A model generated the notes under the pieces. It ran no database searches. It saw only the letters and a list, made by a program, of their open reading frames with translations, and was not told the DNA's origin. Shown piece by piece: positions 13,810-22,379 of a stretch of DNA of 32,966 nucleotides. How positions within the stretch are numbered: the first letter of the stretch is position 1; each line of letters opens with the position of its first letter. Both the position numbers and the translations under genes were made by a program. The stretch spans positions 1-32,966 of the forward strand of contig JAFRBD010000036.1 of NCBI GenBank assembly GCA_017405065.1, written 5' to 3'. This stretch comes from Ruminococcus sp. GTDB lineage: Bacteria; Bacillota; Clostridia; Oscillospirales; Acutalibacteraceae.

Positions 13810-16443
13810 ATGCAGTATATGGGTTTGAATGAACTCAGAGAAAGGTTTTTATCCTTTATGGAGAGCAAGGGCCATCTTCGCCTTCCGAGCTTTCCGCTTA
13901 TCCCGAAAGACGACAACTCCCTGCTCCTGATCAACTCGGGTATGGCGCCGATGAAGAAGTACTTTACCGGCGAGGTCACCCCGCCGCGCAAGCGCGTGAC
14001 GACCTGTCAGAAGTGCATCCGCACCCCCGATATCGAGCGCGTCGGCATCACCGCGCGTCACGGCACCTATTTTGAGATGCTGGGCAACTTCTCGTTCGGC
14101 GATTACTTCAAGAGAGAAGCTACCGCTTGGGCGTGGGAGTTTTTTACAAAAGAGCTTGAAATGCCGATCGATAAGCTCTATGTATCCATTTATCAGGATG
14201 ACGACGAAGCCTATGATATCTGGACGAAGGAGGTCGGCGTAGATCCCTCCCATATGGTGCGTCTGGGCAAGGAGGACAACTTCTGGGAGCACGGCTCCGG
14301 TCCCTGCGGCCCCTGCTCCGAGATCTATTTCGACCGCGGCGCCGAAAAGGGCTGCGGCAGCCCCGACTGTGCCGTCGGCTGCGAGTGCGACCGCTTTGTC
14401 GAGGTATGGAACCTTGTATTCTCTCAGTTTGAGTCCGACGGCAAGGGCAACTATACCGAAATGGCAAAGAAAAACATTGATACCGGTATGGGTCTGGAGC
14501 GCCTTGCCTGTGTGATGCAGGGCGTGGACAACCTGTTTTTGGTCGATACCGTACAGAATATCATGAAGCACATTTCTCAGGTCGTAGGCGTGAAATACGG
14601 CGAAAACGATAAAAAGGATATCTCCCTGCGCGTTATCACCGACCATATCCGCTCCACCACCTTTATGATCGCCGACGGCGTCATGCCCTCCAACGAAGGC
14701 AGAGGCTACGTCCTGCGCCGCCTGCTCCGCAGAGCCGCGCGCCACGGCAGACTCTTGGGCAGGACAGAACCCTTTTTGTATCAGATCTGCGATACCGTGA
14801 TCAAAGAGAATGCTTCCGCTTATCCCGAGCTGGAGGAGAAAAAAGACTATATCACCAAGCTCATCAAAATAGAAGAAGAAAACTTCGCCAAAACGGTCGA
14901 TGCGGGTCTTTCGATGCTGGAGGATATCATCGATCGCGAGGAAATCAGCGTTCTCAGCGGTGAGGATGCGTTCAAGCTCAACGATACCTATGGTTTTCCG
15001 ATCGATCTGACCCGTGAGATCCTCGCCGAAAGAGGCATCAAGGTCGATGTCGATCGTTTTCATGAGTTGATGCTGCTGCAGAAGCAGCGTTCCCGTCAGG
15101 CGCGTAAAAACGCCGGCGCCGACGCGTGGGTCAGCGATGCGATCGATCTTTCCGATCTTTCTGCGACTTTGTTTGTCGGCTATACCGATGTTGCGTGCGA
15201 GAGCAAGATCCTTGCCATCGTCAAGGACGGCGAACGTGTCGATCGTGCGCAGGAGGGCGATACTGTCGTTATCGTTCTTGACCGGACTCCGTTCTATGCG
15301 GAAAGCGGCGGTCAGGTCTCCGATACCGGCGTGCTGAAAGCAGGCAACTGCGAGATCGACGTCGACGACGTACAGAAGGATGCTTCCGCCGTATTCATGC
15401 ACATGTGCGAGGTCGCTACAGGCACGTTAGCCGTCGGCGATACCGTAGACGCAAAGATCGACACGGAACGTCGTCAGGATATCATGCGCAACCATACTGC
15501 GGCGCATCTGCTGCAGGCGGCTCTCAGAGAAGTGCTTGGGAACCACGTTCAGCAGGCAGGACAGCTCGTTAACGAGGACGTCATGCGTTTTGACTTTACA
15601 CATTTTTCGGCGATGACAGCGGATGAATTGCTCAGAGTCGAAAAACGTGTCAATGATATTATCTTAGAGGGTATTCCCGTTACCTGCACCGAAATGTCTA
15701 TCGACGAAGCGAAGAAGAAGGGCGCTATGGCGCTTTTCGGCGAGAAGTACGGCGACGTTGTCCGCGTGGTCGAAGCCGGCGATTTCTCTAAGGAATTCTG
15801 CGGCGGCACGCATGTGGACAACACGGCAAAGGTCGGTATGTTCAAAATCAAGCAGGAAGGCTCTGTTGCGGCAGGCGTTCGCCGTATCGAAGCTGTTACG
15901 GGTCATAATTTCCTCAGATTCATCAATGAAGCCGTCATGATGATCGGTAAGGCGGCAACCGCTTTGCATATCAATAACCCGCTCGAGCTGGTTCAGGGAT
16001 CCGCGCGCGTTATGCTCCGCCTGAAAGAAGCGGAAAAGGAGATCGAAAAGCTGAAGGCTGAGATCGCTAAGGATCAGACCAGCGCAATCCTTGATAATGC
16101 TGAGGAAGTGAACGGTACAAAGATCATTACCGCGATGTTCAGCGGCGCGCCTGCCGATTCCCTGCGCAAGATGTGTGAGAATATCTCCGAGGTCGTTGAC
16201 GACGGCGTCGCGGTACTTGCATCCGTTACGGACGGTAAGCTGATCTTCTCCTGCCTCTGCACCAAAACTGCCATCAAGAAGGGTCTGAAAGCCGGCAATA
16301 TCGTTCGCGCGGTCGCTCAGATCGCCGGCGGCAACGGCGGCGGCAAGCCCGACATGGCGATGGCGGGCGGTAAGGATATCACCAAGGCTGACGAGGCGCT
16401 CTATGCCGTCAAGGGTATTATAGAAGAATTGTTACATCAATAA
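13810..16443 (+). CDS. alaS: Alanyl-tRNA synthetase
   Basis: Full-length (877 aa) class II synthetase that charges tRNA-Ala. The N-terminal catalytic domain begins LNELRERFLSFMESKGH, with motif 2 around RHGTYFEMLGNFSFGDYFK. The editing domain has the zinc ligands H562, H566 (HTAAH) and C664, H668 (CGGTH). The C-terminal domain ends with GGGKPDMAMAGGKD. The start at ATG 13810 follows GTGAGG; ATG 13819 is an in-frame alternative. Regulated by the upstream alanine T-box. A terminator follows directly. Confidence 0.97.
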   Translation: MQYMGLNELRERFLSFMESKGHLRLPSFPLIPKDDNSLLLINSGMAPMKKYFTGEVTPPRKRVTTCQKCIRTPDIERVGITARHGTYFEMLGNFSFGDYFKREATAWAWEFFTKELEMPIDKLYVSIYQDDDEAYDIWTKEVGVDPSHMVRLGKEDNFWEHGSGPCGPCSEIYFDRGAEKGCGSPDCAVGCECDRFVEVWNLVFSQFESDGKGNYTEMAKKNIDTGMGLERLACVMQGVDNLFLVDTVQNIMKHISQVVGVKYGENDKKDISLRVITDHIRSTTFMIADGVMPSNEGRGYVLRRLLRRAARHGRLLGRTEPFLYQICDTVIKENASAYPELEEKKDYITKLIKIEEENFAKTVDAGLSMLEDIIDREEISVLSGEDAFKLNDTYGFPIDLTREILAERGIKVDVDRFHELMLLQKQRSRQARKNAGADAWVSDAIDLSDLSATLFVGYTDVACESKILAIVKDGERVDRAQEGDTVVIVLDRTPFYAESGGQVSDTGVLKAGNCEIDVDDVQKDASAVFMHMCEVATGTLAVGDTVDAKIDTERRQDIMRNHTAAHLLQAALREVLGNHVQQAGQLVNEDVMRFDFTHFSAMTADELLRVEKRVNDIILEGIPVTCTEMSIDEAKKKGAMALFGEKYGDVVRVVEAGDFSKEFCGGTHVDNTAKVGMFKIKQEGSVAAGVRRIEAVTGHNFLRFINEAVMMIGKAATALHINNPLELVQGSARVMLRLKEAEKEIEKLKAEIAKDQTSAILDNAEEVNGTKIITAMFSGAPADSLRKMCENISEVVDDGVAVLASVTDGKLIFSCLCTKTAIKKGLKAGNIVRAVAQIAGGNGGGKPDMAMAGGKDITKADEALYAVKGIIEELLHQ

Positions 16444-16451
16444 TCGATAGA

Positions 16452-16477
16452 GCCGCAGTTTTATCTGCGGCTTTTTT
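16452..16477 (+). terminator. Intrinsic terminator after alaS
   Basis: Stem GCCGCAG / CTGCGGC with loop TTTTAT and six T residues. Confidence 0.85.
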
Positions 16478-16497
16478 CGTCTGAAAAATAACAATCA

Positions 16498-16526
16498 TTG
16501 AAAATAATGATAAAATATGCTATGCT
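16498..16526 (+). promoter_or_regulatory. Promoter of the dockerin protein gene
   Basis: TTGAAA (16498-16503), 17-bp spacer, TATGCT (16521-16526), about 50 nt before the start codon. Confidence 0.55.
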
Positions 16527-16577
16527 GAAATAAATAAATGTTATTCACTGTTCGCCGCAGCTGTAAAGGAGGAAAAC

Positions 16578-18935
16578 ATGAAACGCTCTTTATCTGTTTT
16601 ATTGGCTATACTGATTATGTTCTGTGCGCTGCCGCTTTCGGCACAGGCAGTTGACAACAGAACACAGGCTGATACCGTAGCCGGAACATCTTATTATCCG
16701 ATTACGGTAAGCTGTGTTTACGATCCTGCTTCCAACACGGCAACGGTTGAATGGAGCGAAATCGCCGGTGCGTCGGGTTTTATGATTCAGCTGCTGAACA
16801 GCTTCGCCGATGGGTCAAATTATTCGCGCATCAGCAAGAGTGAGGTTTCTGTATCACATCAGCGTAAGGTCATGTTCGGCGCCGAGAGCTTTTCGGAATA
16901 CGGCTGGGGCGGAGATAAGTATTACGTTGAAGTGGTAGCGTACGGAGACGATTTAAATACCGTGATCGCTTCCGGCAGATCGAATATCTTCACCACCGAA
17001 TTGCCGATCCTTGACGAACCGCAGGAGGTCAAGCTGGACAAAAACGGCGTCGCCTCATGGAAGAGATCTTCTCAAGCCGATCTTTGCCGGCTGTACCTGT
17101 ATCAGCTTTCGGATGATGATCCGCTGCTTGTGATCGGCGTGGAGGGCGAAAGCTACGACCTTTCATCCTATATGGTATCGGGATGTTATTATTATATCAG
17201 AGTCCGTTGTGAAGCGTCCGGCTACCGCTTCAGCAATCTGATCATGTCGGAAAGCGTCGCTTTCATGAAGCAGAGTGTCAGCGGTATCTTCTGGAGCGAT
17301 TATCAGCTTAGCTGGTCGGCATATTCCGGCGCCGCGCAGTATCAGCTGATCCTGTATATCAGGGAACCGAACACCAAAGTTATCGGAAAGGTCACATCTG
17401 ACTTGAGTTATGACTTTACCGATATTTTAAACGATGTTTACCGTCAGTACGGAACCGTCAGTTGTTATGTTAAGGTCACTGCTTTGAGAGCCGACACGTC
17501 AGCTCTATCTTTGCCGACCGACAGCCCGAGTATCAGGACGGGCAAGCTGATCGACATAGCAGGCTGTACCATATCCGCGCCTGTAGGCAGAGAACACCCT
17601 GACTTCGACCCCGTCCCGCTTGACGGGTCAAAGTATTATGCTGAAGTGATCGACTGGTATCTGTATGAGGGCTCGTATCCTCATCTGACGGCTTCGGACG
17701 TATTTTCTCAGGGAAAGCGTTATGCCGTAAGGATCAGATTTACCGCGAAGGACGGCTACCGTCTGCAGGATAATGAGACGACTTATACGATCAACGGCAG
17801 TCATGCTGTTTCCGTCGGAAAACATACGAGAGAATTCGTGATGACCGCTTCACAGGGCGGTACGCTGATCACATCCGCCGGCTGTTTGATCACTGCACCT
17901 ATTGCGGGTCAAAAACCTGCGACGGATGCAGTATCGCTTGACAGCGGAAAATATGAAGCGCAGCTGAAATACTGGTATCTCAACGAGAGCCCTTATCCGC
18001 ACCTTTCATCCGGAGATACCTTTGAAGCCGGCAAGAAATATGCCGTGCGCGTGGAATTCGTCGCCAAAGATGGCTACCGCCTCGATAACGATAAAACTGA
18101 ATTCACGATCAACGGCAAATCGCCTCGTACGATAGGCAATAATATCAGAGAACTGGAAATGACCGCCGCCGACGGTATCGCGGTCAAAACGGTCGATTGT
18201 ACGCTGACGGCTCCCCGCGTGGGCGATCATCCCGATATGCACGCTGTTGCGGCCGACGATGAAAAGTATACTGCTTCAGTCGATAAGTGGTATCTGGATA
18301 CAGCCCCCGATTATCCTCAGCTGACGGAGAACGGCTACTTCCGAAAGGATAATAGATATGCGGTGCGAGTCGACTATATTCCCAAAGTCGGATACTGTTT
18401 TGATGAAACCACGGTGGTAAAGATCGGCGGCAATGACGCGATCCGCGTCGGTATTCATACATGGGAGTATGTGTTTGATGTGATGTACGCCGATATCAGC
18501 TTATCCGGCACCTGTGAGAGTTATATTGATAATTATACAGCGGTGATCCTGTTGTTCAAAGAGGGGGAGACAAAGGCTTCCTACCATACATATCAAAACG
18601 CAAAAATCTTCCAATACAACATACCGGATATTGAACCCGGTGTGTACACCGTAAAGGTTTCCAAGCGTGATCATGTTGCACGTGAATATACGGTTGATAT
18701 CCATGGCAGCACGCAGCTTGATGTGAAGCTCTGTCCTATCGGCGACGCGACGATGGACGGTAATGTCAATATGTTCGACTATAACGCGATCTACAAGCAT
18801 GTTGCCAAGACGTCTGAGCTGGAAGAAGGCTCCTATCAAAAGGCATGCGCCGACGCGACAGGGGACGGCAAGGTCAATATGTTCGACTATAACGCGATCT
18901 ATAAGCATGTCGCCAAGACGAAACCGCTGTTTTGA
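16578..18935 (+). CDS. Secreted multi-domain protein with C-terminal type I dockerin
   Basis: A 785-residue exported protein. A signal peptide covers about residues 1-25 (LLAILIMFCALPLSAQA). Fibronectin-like beta domains occupy about 35-320 (NTATVEWSEIAGASGFMIQL is typical). Three tandem repeats of about 105 residues follow at roughly 324, 430 and 536, each with a C.(I/L)(S/T)AP opening, a conserved W-Y-L, and a YAVR....(K)(D/V)GY segment. A beta-sandwich lies at about 640-718 and a dockerin at about 721-785. The dockerin has two calcium loops, DATMDGNVNMFD and DATGDGKVNMFD, each followed by the same helix YNAIYKHVAKT. The dockerin should bind a cohesin of a cellulosome-like scaffold. No catalytic domain was recognised. 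AGGAGG sits just before the ATG. Confidence 0.85.
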   Translation: MKRSLSVLLAILIMFCALPLSAQAVDNRTQADTVAGTSYYPITVSCVYDPASNTATVEWSEIAGASGFMIQLLNSFADGSNYSRISKSEVSVSHQRKVMFGAESFSEYGWGGDKYYVEVVAYGDDLNTVIASGRSNIFTTELPILDEPQEVKLDKNGVASWKRSSQADLCRLYLYQLSDDDPLLVIGVEGESYDLSSYMVSGCYYYIRVRCEASGYRFSNLIMSESVAFMKQSVSGIFWSDYQLSWSAYSGAAQYQLILYIREPNTKVIGKVTSDLSYDFTDILNDVYRQYGTVSCYVKVTALRADTSALSLPTDSPSIRTGKLIDIAGCTISAPVGREHPDFDPVPLDGSKYYAEVIDWYLYEGSYPHLTASDVFSQGKRYAVRIRFTAKDGYRLQDNETTYTINGSHAVSVGKHTREFVMTASQGGTLITSAGCLITAPIAGQKPATDAVSLDSGKYEAQLKYWYLNESPYPHLSSGDTFEAGKKYAVRVEFVAKDGYRLDNDKTEFTINGKSPRTIGNNIRELEMTAADGIAVKTVDCTLTAPRVGDHPDMHAVAADDEKYTASVDKWYLDTAPDYPQLTENGYFRKDNRYAVRVDYIPKVGYCFDETTVVKIGGNDAIRVGIHTWEYVFDVMYADISLSGTCESYIDNYTAVILLFKEGETKASYHTYQNAKIFQYNIPDIEPGVYTVKVSKRDHVAREYTVDIHGSTQLDVKLCPIGDATMDGNVNMFDYNAIYKHVAKTSELEEGSYQKACADATGDGKVNMFDYNAIYKHVAKTKPLF
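18765..18920 (+). repeat. Near-identical 48-nt direct repeat within the dockerin
   Basis: Copies 18765-18812 and 18873-18920, offset by 108 nt, differ at 2 of 48 bases, both silent. They encode the two halves of the dockerin. Confidence 0.8.
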
Positions 18936-18969
18936 CGGTTCGATAATGGAAAGGATTATGATATCAATT

Positions 18970-19033
18970 AGTTGTCATCCATTTGAATAAATGGCACTTT
19001 AAGATCCTTCGCTTAACGCTCAGGATGACAACT
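18970..19033. repeat. Palindromic intergenic repeat (GTCATCC...GGATGAC type)
   Basis: Outer arms AGTTGTCATCC (18970-18980) and GGATGACAACT (19023-19033) are perfect over 11 bp. Inside are a small hairpin CCATTT/AAATGG and a GATCCTTCGCTTAACGCTC segment. Repeats of the form GTCATCCTGAGCGAAGCGAAGGATC are widely scattered in bacterial genomes, and this appears to be a member. Confidence 0.6.
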
Positions 19034-19058
19034 GAGTCGCTCTGGACGACACGACTGA

Positions 19059-19092
19059 GGGGCTATCGCGTTTCATGCGACAGCCCCTTTTC
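19059..19092 (+). terminator. Intrinsic terminator after the dockerin gene
   Basis: GGGGCTATCGC (19059-19069) pairs with GCGACAGCCCC (19077-19087) with one mismatch, then TTTT. Confidence 0.7.
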
Positions 19093-19111
19093 CGATCATA
19101 TAAAACAATAA

Positions 19112-19133
19112 ACCCCCGAGGAAGCTCGGGGGT
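19112..19133 (-). terminator. Intrinsic terminator of rpmB
   Basis: Perfect 9-bp stem ACCCCCGAG / CTCGGGGGT with a 4-nt loop, just after the rpmB stop in the minus direction and followed by a U-rich stretch. Confidence 0.75.
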
Positions 19134-19146
19134 CGTTTGCTGTTGA

Positions 19147-19335
19147 TTAAACCGCTCTTGTTACCTTACCTGAACGTAAGCAGCGGGTGCAAGCGTGTAC
19201 TCGTTTGGGAGTGCCGTCAACAATAGCCTTTACTCTCTATACGTTAGGCTTGAATGTTCTGTTGGAACGTCTGTGCGAGTGAGAGACTTTGATGCCGAAT
19301 TTAACATCCTTGCCGCAAAAATCACATTTTGCCAT
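19147..19335 (-). pseudogene. rpmB: Ribosomal protein L28 gene with in-frame amber codon
   Basis: A 62-codon frame encodes a zinc-type L28: MAKCDFCGKDVKFGIKVSHS, then HRRSNRTFKPNV, then RVKAIVDGTPKRVHACTRC and a final LRSGKVTRAV. The four zinc cysteines (C4, C7, C49, C52) are intact. Codon 33 (19239-19237) is TAG, where the family usually has Gln in N-(V/L)-Q-(K/R)-V; CAG to TAG is one transition. Everything else looks functional: promoter, AAAGGAGG ribosome site, normal TAA stop and terminator. TAG is a normal stop in other genes here (scpA, gerW, the carboxypeptidase, the LPD1 gene). It may be a sequencing error, a decayed second copy, or read through by a suppressor. Confidence 0.85.
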
Positions 19336-19381
19336 GCTTGTACACCTCCTTTAAAAAATTAATACATGCATTAACTCGTAT

Positions 19382-19410
19382 ATAATAGCAGAATCCGATC
19401 AAAAAATCAA
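19382..19410 (-). promoter_or_regulatory. Promoter of rpmB
   Basis: On the minus strand TTGATT (19410-19405), 17-bp spacer, TATTAT (19387-19382). Confidence 0.6.
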
Positions 19411-19444
19411 TAGTTTTTATAAAATTTATTTCATCTTTTTCAAC

Positions 19445-19473
19445 TTGCTATTTTTGACGGTTTATAGTATACT
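19445..19473 (+). promoter_or_regulatory. Promoter of the site-2 protease gene
   Basis: TTGCTA (19445-19450), 17-bp spacer, TATACT (19468-19473), divergent from the rpmB promoter. Confidence 0.55.
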
Positions 19474-19524
19474 ATATTCTGTATTGATATGTCAATCATG
19501 TTTTGATCGATTTCAGGTGATATT

Positions 19525-20211
19525 ATGCTGATTCAATTACTTTCCGGCAGACTGGATTTCGCGTCAGCGCTGACCCAGGTGTTTGCGATCCTGCTCATCG
19601 TCTTTCTGGTGCTCCCTTTCCATGAGTGGGCGCATGCCTTCACCGCGATGAAGCTGGGCGATACTTCTGTGAAATATCGCGGCAGACTGACGCTGAATCC
19701 GCTGGCGCACATCGACCCCTTCGGCGCCTTGGCGCTCTTGCTGTTCGGCTTCGGCTGGGCAAAGCCCGTTCCCGTCGACGCGCGTAATTTTAAAAAGCCC
19801 AAGCTCTATATGGGAATCGTCGCACTGATGGGACCTGTCGCCAACATCGTCGCCGCCATCGCGGGCGGTTTGATTTTCCAGGCGATCAATACCTTTGCAC
19901 CGTCGTTTTTCTCAGGACAGGGCTTCGGGTATTATGTTTATCTGTTCTTATCCTATTATGTCTCGATCAACGTCAGCTTAGCGGTGTTCAACCTGCTGCC
20001 GATCCCGCCGCTTGACGGCTCCAAGATCCTGTTCATCTTCCTGCCCGATAAAGCGGTCATGTGGTTCTATCGATATCAGCAGATCATTTCCATCATCCTG
20101 ATCGCGATGCTGTGGCTTGGCGTGCTGAGCGTTCCGCTGAGCTTTCTGAGCGGTTATGTGCTGAAATTCGTGAACTGGCTTACGGCATTACCGTTCTTGT
20201 TCTTTAAATAA
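19525..20211 (+). CDS. Site-2 protease family membrane metallopeptidase (M50)
   Basis: A 228-residue membrane protease of the M50/S2P class. The zinc motif HEWAH is at residues 33-37 in the first helix region and the third ligand is D164 in NLLPIPPLDGSK. GRLTLNPLAHIDPFG after the first helix is characteristic of this short S2P group. It probably cleaves membrane-embedded substrates; the actual substrate is not evident. The start at ATG 19525 follows CAGGTGATATT. It heads the scpA-scpB operon region but is separated from scpA by a heptamer array. Confidence 0.9.
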   Translation: MLIQLLSGRLDFASALTQVFAILLIVFLVLPFHEWAHAFTAMKLGDTSVKYRGRLTLNPLAHIDPFGALALLLFGFGWAKPVPVDARNFKKPKLYMGIVALMGPVANIVAAIAGGLIFQAINTFAPSFFSGQGFGYYVYLFLSYYVSINVSLAVFNLLPIPPLDGSKILFIFLPDKAVMWFYRYQQIISIILIAMLWLGVLSVPLSFLSGYVLKFVNWLTALPFLFFK

Positions 20212-20222
20212 AAGAAATCTTA

Positions 20223-20257
20223 ACTGATCACTAACCACTGGTCACTGATCACTGAAA
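20223..20257 (+). repeat. Heptamer array upstream of scpA
   Basis: ACTGATC, ACTAACC, ACTGGTC, ACTGATC and ACTGAAA in unbroken 7-bp register, ending exactly at the AGGAGGG ribosome site. Confidence 0.7.
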
Positions 20258-20267
20258 AGGAGGGATT

Positions 20268-21050
20268 ATGATGCCTGAACAACCGAATAGTCAGATCACC
20301 ATACTGCCCTCCGACGCGGCAACGCTCCCTGTGGGCGAACAGCAGTTCACTTATCATTTCGACGTCTTTGAAGGCCCTCTTGACCTTTTGCTGACGCTTG
20401 TCGTAAAGAATAAAATCGATATCTATGATATCCCGATCGCCGAGCTTCTCGAGCAGTATATGGAACAGATCGAGCTTATGCGTGAAAACGAGATGGATAT
20501 CGCGTCCGAGTTTTTGGAGATGGCTTCACGGCTGGTCTATATCAAATCCGCGATGCTCCTGCCCAAGTATGAGGACGAGGCGGAGGATCTGAAGAAAGAG
20601 CTGACCGGACAGCTGATCGAGTATCAGCTTTGCCGTGAGATCGCGCGGATGCTCGCGCCGATGGTCGATTTCGATACGTTTACCAAGTCGCCGTCTAAGG
20701 TCGATTTTGATTTGACCTATAATCGTATCCATGATCCCGGGGATATTTCCGCGGCATATGTCAGCGCCGTCGGACGCGGCCAGCGCAGGCTGCCTCCCGA
20801 CCGTTCCGCCTTTGAGGGGATCGTGAGCAGAAAGATCGTTTCCGTATCTTCCCGCATCATTCATCTGATGCGCCGCCTGTGGCACGGCAGGACTGTGACT
20901 TATCGTGAATTGTTTGAATCCAGCAGCGGCAGAAGCGAGCTGGTCGCTACTTTCTTGGCGGTATTGGAGCTTGTCAAGGGCAAGCGCATCCGCATCGAAG
21001 GGGAAGGCGACGAGGCGACGGTCAGGATGATAGAGAATAAGGAGGGATAG
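20268..21050 (+). CDS. scpA: Segregation and condensation protein A
   Basis: A 260-residue kleisin subunit of the SMC-ScpAB condensin that compacts and separates chromosomes. The N-terminal YHFDVFEGPLDLLLTLV and KIDIYDIPIAELLEQYM are family hallmarks, as is ASEFLEMASRLVYIKSAMLLP. The C-terminal winged helix includes TVTYRELFESSSGRSELVATFLAVLEL. The first of two adjacent ATG codons (20268, 20271) is used; AAGGAGGG is upstream. The stop is TAG, and scpB begins 2 nt later. Confidence 0.95.
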   Translation: MMPEQPNSQITILPSDAATLPVGEQQFTYHFDVFEGPLDLLLTLVVKNKIDIYDIPIAELLEQYMEQIELMRENEMDIASEFLEMASRLVYIKSAMLLPKYEDEAEDLKKELTGQLIEYQLCREIARMLAPMVDFDTFTKSPSKVDFDLTYNRIHDPGDISAAYVSAVGRGQRRLPPDRSAFEGIVSRKIVSVSSRIIHLMRRLWHGRTVTYRELFESSSGRSELVATFLAVLELVKGKRIRIEGEGDEATVRMIENKEG

Positions 21051-21052
21051 CT

Positions 21053-21715
21053 TTGACTGAAAAAGAATATCGGTCCTCGATCGAGGCAATACTTTTTGCG
21101 GCGGGCGATCCCGTTGATCTCAAAAGATTGGCAGAATCTTTGGAATTACCCGAAAGCGCGGTAGAGACCCAGCTGAATACGCTGATGGATGAATACGCCG
21201 CCATGGATCGCGGTATCACCGTCATCCGTCTCAATAACAGTTATCAGATGGTATCCGTCAAAAAATACGCGCCTCAGGTGCGTAAGGCAATGGATCTCAG
21301 GCGCAATATCCCGCTTTCTCAGGCTGCGATGGAGGTGCTTGCCGTTATCGCGTATAACCAGCCTGTGACCAAGAGCTTTGTCGAGCAGGTCAGAGGCGTT
21401 GATTGCTCCGGCGTGATCGGTTCGTTGACGACAAAAGGGCTGATCGAGGAAAAAGGCCGGCTGGAATTACCCGGCAGACCGCTGCTGTACGGTACTACCG
21501 ACCATTTCCTGCGCTGCTTTTCCATCCGTTCGCTGGACGAGCTGCCTCCCATCCCCAAGGATGAGGATAAGGGCGGCAGAGGCAAACAGCTCAGTATTTT
21601 TGAAAATGCCGAAGAAGGCGTCGGACAAGACGCTGAGACGTCTGAAACACCCGATGACGGTACAGTGACAGGTACAGTCGAAGATATCGTCACCGAAGCC
21701 GTAGAAGGTTCCTGA
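21053..21715 (+). CDS. scpB: Segregation and condensation protein B
   Basis: A 220-residue ScpB, the winged-helix partner of ScpA in the condensin complex. YRSSIEAILFAAGDPV, AAMEVLAVIAYNQPVTKSFVEQ and the GLIEEKGRLELPGRPLLYGTT region are diagnostic. The C-terminal 40 residues are acidic and low complexity. Translation starts at TTG 21053, 6 nt after GGAGGG, which overlaps the end of scpA; there is no better start. Confidence 0.93.
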   Translation: MTEKEYRSSIEAILFAAGDPVDLKRLAESLELPESAVETQLNTLMDEYAAMDRGITVIRLNNSYQMVSVKKYAPQVRKAMDLRRNIPLSQAAMEVLAVIAYNQPVTKSFVEQVRGVDCSGVIGSLTTKGLIEEKGRLELPGRPLLYGTTDHFLRCFSIRSLDELPPIPKDEDKGGRGKQLSIFENAEEGVGQDAETSETPDDGTVTGTVEDIVTEAVEGS

Positions 21716-21716
21716 A

Positions 21717-22352
21717 TTGATCGCGCTGTATATCATTCTCGGTATCTTACTGCTGCTTTTTCTGATCATGATGATCAGAGTGCAGGTGTTCGCACAGTAT
21801 GCGGACGATCTGACGCTCTCGGTCAAGGTGCTGTTTATTAAAATCCGGCTTCTTCCCGCAAAGGAGAAGAAAAAGAAATCGGACAAGAAAAAGCCCGAAA
21901 AGAAAAAGCCTGAAGAAAAGAAACCGAAAAAGGAAGAAAAGAAAAAGGAGAAAAAGCCCAATTTCCTGACAAAGCTCAAGGAAAAGAAGGGACTCAGCGG
22001 TCTTTTATCGCTGTTCACTTCCGTTGCAAAGATCGCGGCCGGTATGCTCAAAAGCATTTTCTCCCATATCGTCATCAAAAAGCTCGACGTCGGTATCGCG
22101 CTGTCGGGTGAAGATGCCGCGACGGTAGCCGTCAATTACGGCAAGGTGTGTTCGGCGCTTTATCCCGCGGTGAACGTCATTTCAAAAATCATGGTGTGCA
22201 GGGACTACCATGTCGTTGTCGAGCCTGTATTTGATCCCGACGAGCCGACAAAAGTATACGCGGATGTGCATGCGTATCTGCGCGTCATCTTTGTCATAGC
22301 CGCCGCGATCAAGGCGGCAGTCAAGCTGCTGATCGTCAGGATCAAGCTGTAA
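21717..22352 (+). CDS. DUF2953 domain protein
   Basis: A 211-residue protein with one N-terminal transmembrane helix (IALYIILGILLLLFLIMMIR), a Lys/Glu/Pro linker of about 40 residues (about 50-90), and a C-terminal DUF2953 domain (KKLDVGIALSGEDAATVAVNYGKVCSALYP). Its function is unknown; in clostridia it commonly sits beside gerW/ytfJ, which points to sporulation. The TTG start at 21717 follows GAAGG and lies 1 nt after the scpB stop, so it is in the same operon. Confidence 0.8.
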   Translation: MIALYIILGILLLLFLIMMIRVQVFAQYADDLTLSVKVLFIKIRLLPAKEKKKKSDKKKPEKKKPEEKKPKKEEKKKEKKPNFLTKLKEKKGLSGLLSLFTSVAKIAAGMLKSIFSHIVIKKLDVGIALSGEDAATVAVNYGKVCSALYPAVNVISKIMVCRDYHVVVEPVFDPDEPTKVYADVHAYLRVIFVIAAAIKAAVKLLIVRIKL

Positions 22353-22379
22353 TTGATTCCCTTTTGGAATTGTATATCA

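Noticed and set aside
13849-15402. 517-residue antisense reading frame over alaS
   Set aside because: It mirrors alaS codons in a GC-biased third-position gene, has no ribosome site or family resemblance, and alaS is certain.
19147-19335. Recoding of TAG as glutamine in this genome
   Set aside because: TAG is the natural stop of scpA, gerW, the D,D-carboxypeptidase and the LPD1 gene, so the rpmB amber is local.
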